NCBI RefSeq assembly: GCF_033880585.1 | Contig: NZ_CP137624.1 | Location: forward strand, 2,639,501 to 2,703,500 | Length of the DNA: 64,000 nt | Origin: Lysinibacillus louembei | Lineage (GTDB): Bacteria > Bacillota > Bacilli > Bacillales_A > Planococcaceae | Direction: 5' to 3' | Shown here: piece after piece, positions 35,750-45,323 of the stretch | How positions within the stretch are numbered: position 1 is the stretch's first letter | Layout of the letters: each line of letters begins with the position of its first letter | Program-made: the position numbers and the translations under genes | Notes under the pieces: generated by a model | The model's input: the letters and a program-made list of their open reading frames with translations, nothing else | Database searches by the model: none | Told to the model about the DNA's origin: nothing

Positions 35750-38530
35750 ATGGAAAGTCAAAAATATGCAATTGTCGATTTGGAAACGACAGGTCATTCG
35801 TTTGCAGGCGGTGATCGCATCATTCAAATCGCGATTGTGATTATGAAGGATTGGTATATTGAAAGAACATTTACAACTTTTATCCATCCAGAAAAATCAA
35901 TTCCGTTATTTATTCAAGGTTTAACGAATATAACGGATGAGGATGTAGCAAGTGCAAAGCCTTTTGCGGCGTATGGGCAAACAATTTACGATTTATTGCA
36001 GGATGCCGTTTTTGTTGCCCATAATGCAGACTTCGATTTAGCTTTTTTACAAGCAGAATTACGCAAAGCAGGCTTACCAGCATGGCAAGGGAAAAAGCTT
36101 GATACAGTAGAACTGGCGAAAATTGTTTTTCCAATGGCATTAAGCTATAAATTAGGTGACTTAGCACAGGAATTGCATATTCCACTTGAGCAGGCACATC
36201 GAGCGGATGATGATGCGAAAGCGACAGCGCAATTGTTAAAGGCTTGTTGGGAGGAGTTGAAGGCGCTGCCACAAGCGACAATCGAGCAATTACATAAGCG
36301 CTCGTTCCAATTAAAATCAGATATTTCACACCTGCTATTTGCCGCACTGCATCTAAAAAGAAGCACAGTAAAAGAACAGCAAGGGTTTATTTATGCCTAT
36401 CAACTGGCGATTAAGCAGCCGCCTGCTATTCAGTCAAAAACGGTGACGGACAGTATCTACCCAAAAACACGTAAAGAAAAGCTGGCACTTTTGCAAAAGG
36501 AAATCCCAACCTTTGAAGAGCGGCCACAGCAATTTCAAATGATGGACATTATTTGGCATAGCTTTCATGACAAGCAAGAAGCAATGATTGAGGCTTCTAC
36601 AGGTATTGGTAAAACGTTAGCGTATTTATTGCCAGCCTTTTACTACGCTAAGCACAGTGGGAAAAAAATTGGCATTAGCACATACACATCAAATTTACTT
36701 GACCAGCTATTGTACGAGGAGCTTGTAAAGCTGGAACAAATTACAGGTGAACGTGTGCGGGTTGCTGTATTAAAAGGTATGCAAAATTATATTGATATTG
36801 GACGTTTCGCTAAAATTTTGAAGGTTGATGATGAATCTTATGATGAAACACTAGCCATTGCACAAGTCATTACATGGCTCGCAAAAACCGAAACGGGTGA
36901 TTTAAACGAGCTCAATATGTCGGGCGGTGGTCAGCTATTTTTAGAAAAAATTCGTAAGCTGAAATGGCAAAAAGTCCAGCAATTCGATTTTTATAGTTAT
37001 GCTATCGAACAAAGTCAACATGCGGATATATTGATGACCAACCATGCGATGCTACTTGCAGACCTAGTGCGACAAGAGCAATTATTTGATAATGTTGGTG
37101 GCTGGATTATTGATGAAGCCCACCAGTTTATTCAAGCTGCTGTTCAACAGGATGAAAAGGTTTTTTCTTATACAGCTTGGAAATATTTATTTGGGCGAAT
37201 TGGCACACCTGGAGAAGACCAGCTTTTTGATAAATTGCAGCATATAGCTATGGAGACAGGACGTGTACCAAGACAGCTGTTGAAAAAGACAGCGCAAAAT
37301 TTTCAACGATTAGTGACAGCATTTGATTATGTGATGCACACGCTTATTGAGCAGCTTCAGCATATACTGCGACAATCACACCGACATGAAGCGAAGCAAG
37401 CAGTTATGTTAACAGAGCTAACAATTGATGTACAACGTTGCACACAGCTATCTACGTTTATGCAAAATTGGATAGATAGTGCAGAGCAAGTGTTGTATAT
37501 GTTTTATGAGCATCAGGAGGAAATTTCTATTGCACAGCAATATATTTTAGATGAATGGCAGTACTGGATTCATGAATTTAAAATAAAAGTGGCAGAATGG
37601 GATGAATTATTTGTCCTAAGGCAGGCAGATTATTTTGCATGGTTTGAGCTTGATAAACGCAGTATACCAGGCAGCTTGCAATTAATGAAAAAGCCGCTCC
37701 AAGTGACTGCGAGCATTGAGCGATTATTTGTGCCGATGCGACAACAGGCAGCGATTGTTTGGACCTCTGGCACGTTAACAGTGCCAAATAATGAGCGTTT
37801 CATCGCAGATCAGATCGGTATTGCAGCGGATGTTCCGATTCATCGTTTACAGGCATCGTCCAGCTATTATCAAGGGGCACGCTGCTTTATCGTGACAGAT
37901 ATGCCCGATATTCAAGCGGTTTCGCAGCATGACTATATCGAGGAAATGGCTTATGCGATTACGAGAATTGTGCGCACAACAGAGGGGCGCTGCTTTGTGC
38001 TGTTTACGTCCCAAGATATGCTGCGTAAAACGGTCCTGTTAATTCAAGAAACGAAATTGCTAGATGATTATATGCTGTTTGCACAAGGTGTAACGGCTGG
38101 CAGTCGCATGCGTCTATTAAAATCATTTCAGAAATTTAGTCATTCGGTGTTATTTGGCACAAATAGCTTTTGGGAAGGTGTCGATGTGCCAGGAGATGGG
38201 CTTGCGGCTGTTATCGTTGTGCGCCTACCATTTTCTGCACCGAACGAGCCAACCTTCAAAGCAAAATCGCAAATGCTACAGGCACAGGGATATAATGCCT
38301 TTACGGAGCTTGCTTTACCAGAGGCAACTTTACGTTTTAAACAAGGCTTTGGACGTTTAATTCGCTCATCAACGGACAGCGGTGCATTTATTATTTTAGA
38401 TCGTCGCATTGATACGAAATCCTATGGGAAAGAATTCCTTTCTGCATTGCCACCGATTTCTATTCAAAAACTATCGCTAGAACATATGGTACAAGCGCTC
38501 GGAAATTGGTATAATAACAGACATGAGTAA
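35750..38530 (+). CDS. dinG: DinG-family protein: DnaQ-like exonuclease fused to XPD-type helicase domain
   Basis: About 926 residues. The N-terminal DEDD exonuclease domain (about 1-170) has VDLETTGHSFAGGD, VAHNADFDLAFL and HRADDDA. The helicase-like part has EASTGIGKTLAYLLP (Walker A), IIDEAHQF (DEAH), FWEGVDVPGD and a final QGFGRLIRS. The iron-sulphur cysteines of E. coli DinG are not seen, as expected for Firmicute DinG, which acts mainly as a nuclease. Two in-frame ATG codons (35747, 35750) and an earlier one at 35729 compete; 35750 fits the family N-terminus. It begins the dinG-ypmA-ypmB-aspB-asnS block. Confidence 0.93.
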   Translation: MESQKYAIVDLETTGHSFAGGDRIIQIAIVIMKDWYIERTFTTFIHPEKSIPLFIQGLTNITDEDVASAKPFAAYGQTIYDLLQDAVFVAHNADFDLAFLQAELRKAGLPAWQGKKLDTVELAKIVFPMALSYKLGDLAQELHIPLEQAHRADDDAKATAQLLKACWEELKALPQATIEQLHKRSFQLKSDISHLLFAALHLKRSTVKEQQGFIYAYQLAIKQPPAIQSKTVTDSIYPKTRKEKLALLQKEIPTFEERPQQFQMMDIIWHSFHDKQEAMIEASTGIGKTLAYLLPAFYYAKHSGKKIGISTYTSNLLDQLLYEELVKLEQITGERVRVAVLKGMQNYIDIGRFAKILKVDDESYDETLAIAQVITWLAKTETGDLNELNMSGGGQLFLEKIRKLKWQKVQQFDFYSYAIEQSQHADILMTNHAMLLADLVRQEQLFDNVGGWIIDEAHQFIQAAVQQDEKVFSYTAWKYLFGRIGTPGEDQLFDKLQHIAMETGRVPRQLLKKTAQNFQRLVTAFDYVMHTLIEQLQHILRQSHRHEAKQAVMLTELTIDVQRCTQLSTFMQNWIDSAEQVLYMFYEHQEEISIAQQYILDEWQYWIHEFKIKVAEWDELFVLRQADYFAWFELDKRSIPGSLQLMKKPLQVTASIERLFVPMRQQAAIVWTSGTLTVPNNERFIADQIGIAADVPIHRLQASSSYYQGARCFIVTDMPDIQAVSQHDYIEEMAYAITRIVRTTEGRCFVLFTSQDMLRKTVLLIQETKLLDDYMLFAQGVTAGSRMRLLKSFQKFSHSVLFGTNSFWEGVDVPGDGLAAVIVVRLPFSAPNEPTFKAKSQMLQAQGYNAFTELALPEATLRFKQGFGRLIRSSTDSGAFIILDRRIDTKSYGKEFLSALPPISIQKLSLEHMVQALGNWYNNRHE

Positions 38531-38549
38531 AGAAAGCAGGTTGACAATC

Positions 38550-38720
38550 ATGGAAAGTAAAGTCGAAGTATTATCGGTTGTGAAAATAAACTATCAATCT
38601 GATCTGTATAAGGTCGTTGATACATTAAATCGAACATTGAAAGAGCAAAATTTAATGTTTGGCTTAGCGCTAGATCGAGAAGATCAAGAAAAAGCGATTT
38701 TCACAATTTATCGCACTTAG
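38550..38720 (+). CDS. ypmA: YpmA-family (DUF4264) small protein
   Basis: 56 residues, very close in pattern to B. subtilis YpmA: ESKVEVLSVVKINYQSDLYK, then LMFGLALDREDQEKAIFTIY. Function unknown. A longer frame from 38523 overlaps dinG, but the family starts at MESK, as chosen here. It sits in the conserved order dinG-ypmA-ypmB-aspB. The ribosome site (GAAAGCAGG) is modest, and translation may depend on the upstream gene. Confidence 0.88.
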   Translation: MESKVEVLSVVKINYQSDLYKVVDTLNRTLKEQNLMFGLALDREDQEKAIFTIYRT

Positions 38721-38728
38721 GTGATTGA

Positions 38729-39211
38729 ATGAAAAAGTGGATAATTTTTAGTACAGTCTTTCTCGTCTCTTTGTCACTTGTCATCTCCATCTTAGTACTC
38801 TGGAAAGCCGATGCTCCATTTAATGAAATGGAGGAAAAGGCTGAGCAATTAGCGCTCGTCACAAAATCGCTCGCAATTGTTTCGGACTCTTATACCTATA
38901 ATGGCAATAAGCCGTATGTTACCGTATTCGGGGTAGACGAATATGGTAAGGAAAAAGCAATTTTTGTTCCAATCACTTTAGAAGAAAATGCGATTCAGGA
39001 AGTATTTTTGCAGGACGGAATAACGGAAGAACAAGCGCTAGCAGTGTTGCATGATGAAGCGACAGTAAAAAAAATACTTCATACAAAATTAGGCTATGAG
39101 GAGCAAGGTGCGGTGTGGGAAATTACTTATTTGAATAACACAGACCAGCTAAATTATGTTTATATTTTGTTTGAAGATGGGCAATGGTGGAAACGTATTT
39201 TGAATTTGTAG
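38729..39211 (+). CDS. ypmB: YpmB-like membrane-anchored protein (DUF5590)
   Basis: 160 residues with one N-terminal membrane segment (about 4-25, IIFSTVFLVSLSLVISILVL) and an extracytoplasmic beta-rich domain of PepSY-like character (EEQALAVLHDEATVKKIL; VWEITYLNNTDQLNYVYILFEDG). It matches YpmB in size and position. Its role is unknown. Eight bases separate it from ypmA, and its stop codon lies next to the aspB ribosome site. Confidence 0.88.
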   Translation: MKKWIIFSTVFLVSLSLVISILVLWKADAPFNEMEEKAEQLALVTKSLAIVSDSYTYNGNKPYVTVFGVDEYGKEKAIFVPITLEENAIQEVFLQDGITEEQALAVLHDEATVKKILHTKLGYEEQGAVWEITYLNNTDQLNYVYILFEDGQWWKRILNL

Positions 39212-39226
39212 AGGAGTAGATCTCAT

Positions 39227-40417
39227 TTGAAACAGCTGTTAGCAAACCGTGTAAAAACTTTAACGCCTTCTTCGACTCTGGCAATTACAGCAAAGGCGAA
39301 GGAATTGAAAGAGCAAGGTATTGATGTTATCGGATTAGGCGCAGGTGAGCCTGATTTTAATACGCCTAAAAATATTTTAGATGCAGCGACAAAGTCAATG
39401 GAACAAGGCTTCACAAAATATACGCCAGCAGGTGGCTTGCCAGCATTAAAGCAAGCGATTATTGCAAAATTACAGCGCGATAATGAGCTGACGTATAAGG
39501 CAAATGAGGTTATCGTAGGCGTTGGAGCAAAGCATGTGCTTTACACATTGTTCCAAGTTATTTTAAATGAGGGTGATGAGGTTATCATCCCAATTCCATA
39601 CTGGGTATCGTATCCTGAGCAAGTGAAGCTAGCAGGTGGTGTACCAGTGTATGTCGAGGGAACGAGTGAGCAGCAATATAAAATTACAGCACAGCAATTA
39701 GCTGCTGCTATTACAGAAAAAACAAAAGCTGTTATTATTAACTCGCCGTCAAATCCTTCTGGCATGGTTTATAGCCCAGAGGAGTTAAAAGCATTAGCTG
39801 AAGTTGCTGAAAAACATGATATTTTAATCGTATCAGATGAAATTTATGAAAAGCTTTTATACAATGGCAATAAGCATTTTTCAATTGCGCAAATTTCACC
39901 AGCGATTAAAGCGCGCACAATCGTTATTAACGGCTTAGCAAAATCGCATTCGATGACGGGCTGGCGCATCGGTTATGCAGCAGGTGATGCAGACATTATT
40001 AATGCGATGACGGATTTAGCATCTCATTCTACGTCAAATGCAACAACAACAGCGCAATATGCAGCGATTGAAGCATACAACGGTCCACAGGATGCAGTAG
40101 AAGAAATGCGTCAAGCATTTGAGGAGCGCTTAGAAAAAATTTATCCGCAAATTGCGGCGATTCCAGGCTTTAAGCTATTAAAGCCAGAGGGTGCTTTTTA
40201 CTTGCTACCAGATGTAGCTGAAGCAATGGAGAAAACAGGTTATGATAATGTCGACGCCTTTGCAGAAGCGTTATTAACGGAGGCAAATGTAGCTGTAATA
40301 CCAGGCTCAGGCTTCGGTACAAATACGACAATTCGCTTGTCATATGCCATTGCATATGATTTATTAGAGGAAGCAGTACGTCGCATGGACAAATTTGTAA
40401 AATCAAAATGGCAATAA
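39227..40417 (+). CDS. aspB: Aspartate aminotransferase
   Basis: A class I PLP aminotransferase (396 residues) interconverting aspartate and 2-oxoglutarate with oxaloacetate and glutamate. It has GLGAGEPDFNTP near the N-terminus, the NSPSNPSGMVY loop, and the PLP lysine in NGLAKSHSMTGWRIGY (about 236). The start is TTG with a GAGGAG ribosome site ten bases ahead. Pairing with asnS downstream (27 bases) is conserved in Bacillus and links aspartate supply to asparaginyl-tRNA synthesis. Confidence 0.93.
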   Translation: MKQLLANRVKTLTPSSTLAITAKAKELKEQGIDVIGLGAGEPDFNTPKNILDAATKSMEQGFTKYTPAGGLPALKQAIIAKLQRDNELTYKANEVIVGVGAKHVLYTLFQVILNEGDEVIIPIPYWVSYPEQVKLAGGVPVYVEGTSEQQYKITAQQLAAAITEKTKAVIINSPSNPSGMVYSPEELKALAEVAEKHDILIVSDEIYEKLLYNGNKHFSIAQISPAIKARTIVINGLAKSHSMTGWRIGYAAGDADIINAMTDLASHSTSNATTTAQYAAIEAYNGPQDAVEEMRQAFEERLEKIYPQIAAIPGFKLLKPEGAFYLLPDVAEAMEKTGYDNVDAFAEALLTEANVAVIPGSGFGTNTTIRLSYAIAYDLLEEAVRRMDKFVKSKWQ

Positions 40418-40444
40418 CGATTGCTTTTGTAGTTGGAGGATATT

Positions 40445-41740
40445 ATGAAGAAAATTATGATTAAAGATATGCCACAGCATATCGGCGAAACAGTAAAATT
40501 AGGCGCATGGCTTGCCAATAAGCGTTCAAGCGGTAAAATCGCCTTTTTACAATTACGTGATGGCACAGGCTTCGTGCAAGGCGTTGTTGTAAAAGAAGAG
40601 GTTGGCGAAGAAATTTTTGCTACAGCAAAAGGCTTAACGCAAGAAACATCGATGTATATTGTCGGTGAAGTGAAGGCTGATGAGCGCTCGACATTTGGCT
40701 GTGAGCTAAATGTAACGGGTATTGAAGTATTGCATGAAGCAGTAGACTTCCCAATTACACCGAAAGAGCATGGCACAGAATTTTTAATGGATAACCGCCA
40801 TTTATGGCTACGTTCACGCAGACAGCATGCGATTATGAATATTCGTAATGAAATTATTCGTTCAACTTACGAGTTTTTCAATAACAATGGCTTCACAAAA
40901 ATGGACCCACCAATTTTAACTGGCTCTGCACCTGAAGGAACATCTGAGCTTTTCGCAACGAAATATTTTGATGAAGATGCATACCTTTCACAATCAGGTC
41001 AGCTATACATGGAAGCGGCAGCAATGGCATTAGGACGCGTATTCTCATTCGGCCCAACATTCCGTGCTGAAAAATCAAAAACACGCCGCCACTTAATTGA
41101 GTTTTGGATGATTGAGCCAGAGATGGCATTTGTAGAGTTTGATGAAAATCTAGAAATTCAAGAGCAATATGTAGCGCATATCGTGCAGTCGGTATTAGCG
41201 AACTGCAAGCTTGACTTAGAGCGTCTTGGCCGCGATACATCGAAGCTTGAAAATATTACAGCACCATTCCCACGCATTTCATATGATGATGCGATTAAGT
41301 TTTTACATGAGCAAGGCTTTGATGATATTGAATGGGGCGATGATTTCGGTGCACCGCATGAAACAGCAATTGCCAACCATTATGATAAGCCTGTATTTAT
41401 CACATGCTACCCTGTTGGCATTAAGCCATTCTACATGCAGCCGCACCCAGAGCGCGACGATGTAGTGCTTTGCGCAGATTTAATTGCACCAGAGGGCTAT
41501 GGTGAAATTATTGGTGGCTCTGAGCGTATCCATGACTATGATTTATTAAAAACTCGCCTAGAAGAGCATAATTTAGATATGGGTGCATACGCTTGGTATT
41601 TGGAATTACGTAAATATGGTTCTGTACCACACTCAGGCTTCGGCTTAGGTTTAGAGCGTACAGTTGCTTGGATTTCAGGCACGGAGCATATTCGTGAAAC
41701 AATTCCATTCCCACGTTTATTAAACCGTCTATACCCATAA
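40445..41740 (+). CDS. asnS: Asparaginyl-tRNA synthetase
   Basis: 431 residues, the normal length for Bacillus AsnS. An N-terminal OB-fold ([21 protein letters not shown]) precedes a class II core with [21 protein letters not shown] (motif 2 region) and motif 3 [13 protein letters not shown]. The START ATG at 40445 has GGAGGA four bases ahead; the spacing is short but the N-terminus matches the family, and a TTG frame at 40433 is unlikely. No leader T-box is seen in front of aspB-asnS. The order asnS-dnaD-nth-ypoC follows the B. subtilis map. Confidence 0.96.
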   Translation: MKKIMIKDMPQHIGETVKLGAWLANKRSSGKIAFLQLRDGTGFVQGVVVKEEVGEEIFATAKGLTQETSMYIVGEVKADERSTFGCELNVTGIEVLHEAVDFPITPKEHGTEFLMDNRHLWLRSRRQHAIMNIRNEIIRSTYEFFNNNGFTKMDPPILTGSAPEGTSELFATKYFDEDAYLSQSGQLYMEAAAMALGRVFSFGPTFRAEKSKTRRHLIEFWMIEPEMAFVEFDENLEIQEQYVAHIVQSVLANCKLDLERLGRDTSKLENITAPFPRISYDDAIKFLHEQGFDDIEWGDDFGAPHETAIANHYDKPVFITCYPVGIKPFYMQPHPERDDVVLCADLIAPEGYGEIIGGSERIHDYDLLKTRLEEHNLDMGAYAWYLELRKYGSVPHSGFGLGLERTVAWISGTEHIRETIPFPRLLNRLYP

Positions 41741-41851
41741 GTTGGAAAGAAAGCTACATTTAAATAAATTCAGGGGGCTGCTTGGAAGTGCTGTTGACTT
41801 TCTTGACAGCCCTCTGTTATGACTAAAGCTAGGAAAGGATTCGTGCCAATC

Positions 41852-42553
41852 ATGACAAGCAATGAGCAACTTCGCATATGGTTAGAGCAAAAGCATATGA
41901 CGATTCCACAGCTATTTTTTCAGCATTATAAAGCACTACAAATTAACGATGACGATGCTATGTTGCTGCTCCATTTATTAGCGTTTCATGAAGAGGGAAA
42001 TGACTTTCCAACACCAGATGATTTGATGGCAAGAACCTCTTTTGTACAAAATGAAATTTCAGCAAAAATACAACGTTTTTTACAAAAAGGCTTTATTGAA
42101 ATAACGCATGATGTCAATAGTGATGGGAAAATTTATGAAAAATATTCGCTTTATCCATTGTGGAATCGCATTATTACACTATTAGAGGCGAATACAATTG
42201 CCATAAATGATGAGCAGCAAAAAAGAGAAGAGGGCGCGATTTTTTCCATATTTGAGCAGGAATTTGGTCGCCTTTTATCGCCGATGGAGCTTGAAAATAT
42301 TAACGCATGGCTCGATATGGATAAGCATTCCCCTGAGCTAATAAAGGCAGCTTTAAAGGAAGCCGTATTAGCAGGAAAGCTGTCACTTCGCTATATTGAT
42401 CGCATCTTATTTGAATGGAAAAAGAAAAATTTCACAACGGTCAAGCAGGTGGAGCAGCATGCAGAGCAATTCCGCAAACGCACCATTACACAGCCGCAAA
42501 CGGAAAAAAAACCGAAGCGCGTGATGTACAATTGGTTGGAAGAAAAAGAATAG
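41852..42553 (+). CDS. dnaD: DNA replication initiation protein DnaD
   Basis: DnaD acts with DnaB and DnaI to load the replicative helicase. The 233-residue protein has an N-terminal winged-helix domain (about 1-115) and a C-terminal DnaD domain with EFGRLLSPMELENINAWLD (about 140-158) and the YxxxI-type stretch LRYIDRILFEWKKKNF. The start at 41852 follows AGGAAAGGA by 13 bases; the ATG at 41819 has no ribosome site. nth follows 12 bases later. The asnS-dnaD gap (111 bp) has an imperfect GGGCTG/CAGCCC hairpin without a T run. Confidence 0.93.
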   Translation: MTSNEQLRIWLEQKHMTIPQLFFQHYKALQINDDDAMLLLHLLAFHEEGNDFPTPDDLMARTSFVQNEISAKIQRFLQKGFIEITHDVNSDGKIYEKYSLYPLWNRIITLLEANTIAINDEQQKREEGAIFSIFEQEFGRLLSPMELENINAWLDMDKHSPELIKAALKEAVLAGKLSLRYIDRILFEWKKKNFTTVKQVEQHAEQFRKRTITQPQTEKKPKRVMYNWLEEKE

Positions 42554-42565
42554 TGAGGTGGTCAG

Positions 42566-43225
42566 ATGTTAACGAAAAAGCAGTGGCTGCATTTTTTAGA
42601 TGAAATGGACAAAATGTTTCCAGAGGCGCATTGTGAGCTTGTACACGATAATCCGTTTGAGCTGACAATTGCCACATTATTATCTGCGCAATGTACAGAC
42701 GTACTTGTCAATAAAGTAACGAAAAGCTTATTCCAAAAATATAAAACACCAGAAGATTATTTAGCCGTTTCATTGGAAGAATTACAGGACGATATTCGCT
42801 CCATTGGACTATATCGCAATAAAGCAAAAAATATTCAATTATTATGTCAACGCTTAATAACGGAATACAATGGTGAAATACCAGCAAACCGTGAGGAGCT
42901 TGTCACATTGCCAGGCGTCGGACGCAAAACGGCTAATGTTGTGCTATCAGTCGCTTTCGATGTACCTGCGATGGCAGTTGATACACATGTCGAGCGCATT
43001 GCGAAGCGCTTAGGGCTTTGTCGCTGGAAAGATAGCGTCTTAGAAGTAGAAGAAACAATTATGAAAAAAACGCCAATTGAAAAATGGTCAAAAGCCCATC
43101 ATCAAATGATTTTCTTTGGACGTTACCATTGCAAAGCGCAAAATCCAGGCTGTCATATATGCCCCTTGTTAGATGATTGCCGAGAAGGGCAAAAGCGTTT
43201 GAAAAAAGGACTTGTCAAAAAATGA
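42566..43225 (+). CDS. nth: Endonuclease III
   Basis: A DNA glycosylase/AP-lyase for oxidised pyrimidines, 219 residues. The helix-hairpin-helix is LVTLPGVGRKTANVVL (about 112-127) with the catalytic lysine in it and the aspartate in VDTHVERIAKRLGL. The four-cysteine cluster loop C-x6-C-x2-C-x5-C is intact in HCKAQNPGCHICPLLDDC. It starts behind GTGAGGTGG, 12 bases after dnaD, and overlaps ypoC by four bases. Confidence 0.97.
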   Translation: MLTKKQWLHFLDEMDKMFPEAHCELVHDNPFELTIATLLSAQCTDVLVNKVTKSLFQKYKTPEDYLAVSLEELQDDIRSIGLYRNKAKNIQLLCQRLITEYNGEIPANREELVTLPGVGRKTANVVLSVAFDVPAMAVDTHVERIAKRLGLCRWKDSVLEVEETIMKKTPIEKWSKAHHQMIFFGRYHCKAQNPGCHICPLLDDCREGQKRLKKGLVKK

Positions 43226-43560
43226 TAACGGTGAAGAAACAATTGATTTCGCAGATAGCTGTCGATGACTGGTATGCGAAATGGGACAAGCTATCCTCGC
43301 AAATCTATGAGGCACATGCTACAAGAAATGGGCAGGCAGGGCAATTCATGCTAGAAGGCATAGCTCATTTTATTGACTTTTTATGCAAGGCATCGGAGGT
43401 AGAACGCTACGATGCACAGCAAAGCTATGAGCTACTACCATTAAACGGCGGTGAGCGGTTAGCCTTTGTGCAAGGGAATCCAGCACAATATGTGAGCTAT
43501 CGACAGTTAGATGAGCTATATAAAGAAACAAAAAAGCGCTGTGCAAGATTGCGTATATAA
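43222..43560 (+). CDS. ypoC: YpoC-like protein
   Basis: 112 residues, predicted cytoplasmic and helical, with the aromatic motif DDWYAKWDKLSSQIYEAHATR near 14-34. Identity rests on position (dnaD-nth-ypoC) and size; function is unknown. The chosen ATG overlaps the nth stop as ATGA; the frame could extend upstream inside nth to 43177, but that extension has no ribosome site. In B. subtilis ponA lies next in convergent orientation; here about 7.7 kb of other genes comes first. Confidence 0.78.
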   Translation: MITVKKQLISQIAVDDWYAKWDKLSSQIYEAHATRNGQAGQFMLEGIAHFIDFLCKASEVERYDAQQSYELLPLNGGERLAFVQGNPAQYVSYRQLDELYKETKKRCARLRI

Positions 43561-43605
43561 AGAGCGGTAGAGAAAGTTTTTGGCTTTCACTACCGCTTGT
43601 TTTCT
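43561..43605. terminator. Bidirectional terminator behind ypoC
   Basis: AGCGGTAG-AGAAAG pairs with CTTTC-A-CTACCGCT. A moderately T-rich tract follows on the plus strand. The convergent gene at 43590 overlaps it. Confidence 0.7.
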
Positions 43606-44414
43606 ATTGGAAAGCGTTTAGTTGTTTTAACTACGCGCAATGCGTAAGAAATAGCTAATTTTTCTGAAGGAGCAGCAACCATAATGATTCTGGCGCTTTT
43701 ATCTATCTGAAAAGCTTGGAAATTAGTAGGTACAATTACTTTGGCATTAGCTGGTATAAGTATTTGCTGTAGCTCCAAAGTTTCATAGTCAGAAATTAGC
43801 TTTAAATGAGCCTTCATTTCAAAATCGTATTGATTTTCTATTGTTAAGAAATAATCGTCCATACTATTGATCGTATCTACTTCTTTTGTTAAATCGGCAT
43901 CTTCATACATTTGCATAATAACAGAAGTTTCATTTTTTAAGTCTTGTATTTTCTCTACGGCTGCATAATTATTTGGAATTGTAGATGTTTCTGTTTGCTC
44001 ATTGTGAACTTTGATTGAAAGGAAGTTTCGAGCAACAGTTCTCTGTGTATCATATATTTCTAAAGGATCACTGATTGTGTTGTGAAGCACTTTTTCACTT
44101 ATGATATAGAGAATATGATTACCATGTGGCAAATTTGTGATAGTGAACGGTACTTTTTTACCTCCTTCATTTGGTATATCAATCATATGATATGGGGCAA
44201 CTGTTCCATCCATCTCTATTTTTACTGGTGTAGCATCATTTTCTAGAAAGGCAAAAACAGCGAGTTGATTTTCATCTGTTGTTGAATATTTATACCAAAT
44301 AAATCCTTTTATCGTTCCTTTTTCATCTGTTTGGAAGGAATTTTTATCTCTATCTATAATATATTCAGAGTTTAGATGAATTTCAGTTGTTCGGCTTTCT
44401 CCCCTAACGCTCAT
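43590..44414 (-). CDS. Hypothetical protein, beta-rich
   Basis: 274 residues, no family recognised. There is no signal peptide or membrane segment, yet the composition (many short beta-strand stretches such as KVPFTITNLPHGNHILYIISE, few cysteines) looks like an extracytoplasmic or surface domain, so the N-terminus may have been lost. The ATG at 44414 lies eight bases behind AAAAGGGG; the ATG at 44423 overlaps that site. It is divergent from the GntR gene, and its promoter would share the intervening 168 bp. Confidence 0.65.
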   Translation of the reverse strand: MSVRGESRTTEIHLNSEYIIDRDKNSFQTDEKGTIKGFIWYKYSTTDENQLAVFAFLENDATPVKIEMDGTVAPYHMIDIPNEGGKKVPFTITNLPHGNHILYIISEKVLHNTISDPLEIYDTQRTVARNFLSIKVHNEQTETSTIPNNYAAVEKIQDLKNETSVIMQMYEDADLTKEVDTINSMDDYFLTIENQYDFEMKAHLKLISDYETLELQQILIPANAKVIVPTNFQAFQIDKSARIIMVAAPSEKLAISYALRVVKTTKRFPIENKR

Positions 44415-44495
44415 TGTAAACATCCCCTTTTTATTTATCGTACACGACTATTTTTGGTAAATAAAGAAAACGGCACTTACTTCAAAAATAATCCT

Positions 44496-44541
44496 TTGTA
44501 TTTTCAAAATATTCATCTATAATTAGTATAGACAACTATAC
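44496..44541 (+). promoter_or_regulatory. Promoter and operator of the GntR/NagR gene
   Basis: TTGTAT (44496-44501), a 16-base spacer and TATAAT (44518-44523) are followed directly by the perfect palindrome GTATAG-ACAA-CTATAC (44526-44541). Its first 13 bases are identical to the site in front of nagE at 17578-17590. Confidence 0.8.
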
Positions 44542-44582
44542 CTCGAAATAGGAGTTGTACAGAATGATAAGGGGGGATCAGA

Positions 44583-45305
44583 TTGTTAGATAAAAATTCG
44601 TATATACCAATCTATATACAAATTGAAGAAATAATTAAACAGAGAATACTTTCAAATGAATATAAAATTGGTGAGGCGATACCATCAGAGCGAGAGCTTT
44701 CAGTTCAATTTGATGTAAGTCGTATGACTGTGAGGCAATCGATTACGAATTTAGTGAATGATGGCATGCTTTATCGAGAAAAAGGGCGGGGAACATTTGT
44801 AGCAAATCCAAAATTGGAACAGCCGTTACAAGGCTTAACGAGCTTTACCGAAGATATGCGTGCAAGAAATATGGTGCCAAGCAGTAAAGTTGTGCGTTTC
44901 GAAAAGATTATTCCGTCTGTTGATGTAGCAAGAGATTTGCAATTAGAGCTGGGCGAGGAAGTATTTTTTGTGATCCGAATTCGTAATGCAGATGGAATTC
45001 CGATGGCAGTGGAGCGAACATATATCCCAGTGAAAATTTATCCTGAATTAGATGCAAGTAAGCTAACAGGTTCTTTGTACTCATTAATTGAAACCGCTTT
45101 CCATCAAAAAATTGGCAATGCCATTCAGCAAATGGAGGCAGCGATTGTTTCCAAGGAAGACAGCAAGCTTTTACAAATTAATCAAGTAGCGCCAGTTCTG
45201 ATCATTAAACGAATTAGCTACTTATCAAATGGTGTACCTTTTGAGCTTGTACGCAGCGTTTACAGAGCGGATCGTTATAAATTTATTAGCCAAATTTCAA
45301 GGTAA
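44583..45305 (+). CDS. nagR: GntR/HutC-family regulator, NagR (YvoA)-like
   Basis: 240 residues. An N-terminal GntR winged helix (about 1-70) contains IPSERELSVQFDVSRMTVRQ and EKGRGTFVANP, and a UbiC-like (UTRA) effector domain follows (about 90-235, LQGLTSFTEDMRARNMVPSS and MAVERTYIPVKIYPEL). This is the NagR/DasR layout; such regulators sense glucosamine-6-P or GlcNAc-6-P. The start is TTG behind AAGGGGGGAT. An operator overlaps its own transcription start and matches the nagE operator 27 kb away, so it likely controls both. An acetyltransferase gene follows by 18 bases. Confidence 0.88.
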   Translation: MLDKNSYIPIYIQIEEIIKQRILSNEYKIGEAIPSERELSVQFDVSRMTVRQSITNLVNDGMLYREKGRGTFVANPKLEQPLQGLTSFTEDMRARNMVPSSKVVRFEKIIPSVDVARDLQLELGEEVFFVIRIRNADGIPMAVERTYIPVKIYPELDASKLTGSLYSLIETAFHQKIGNAIQQMEAAIVSKEDSKLLQINQVAPVLIIKRISYLSNGVPFELVRSVYRADRYKFISQISR

Positions 45306-45323
45306 TGGATAGGGGTTGACAGC

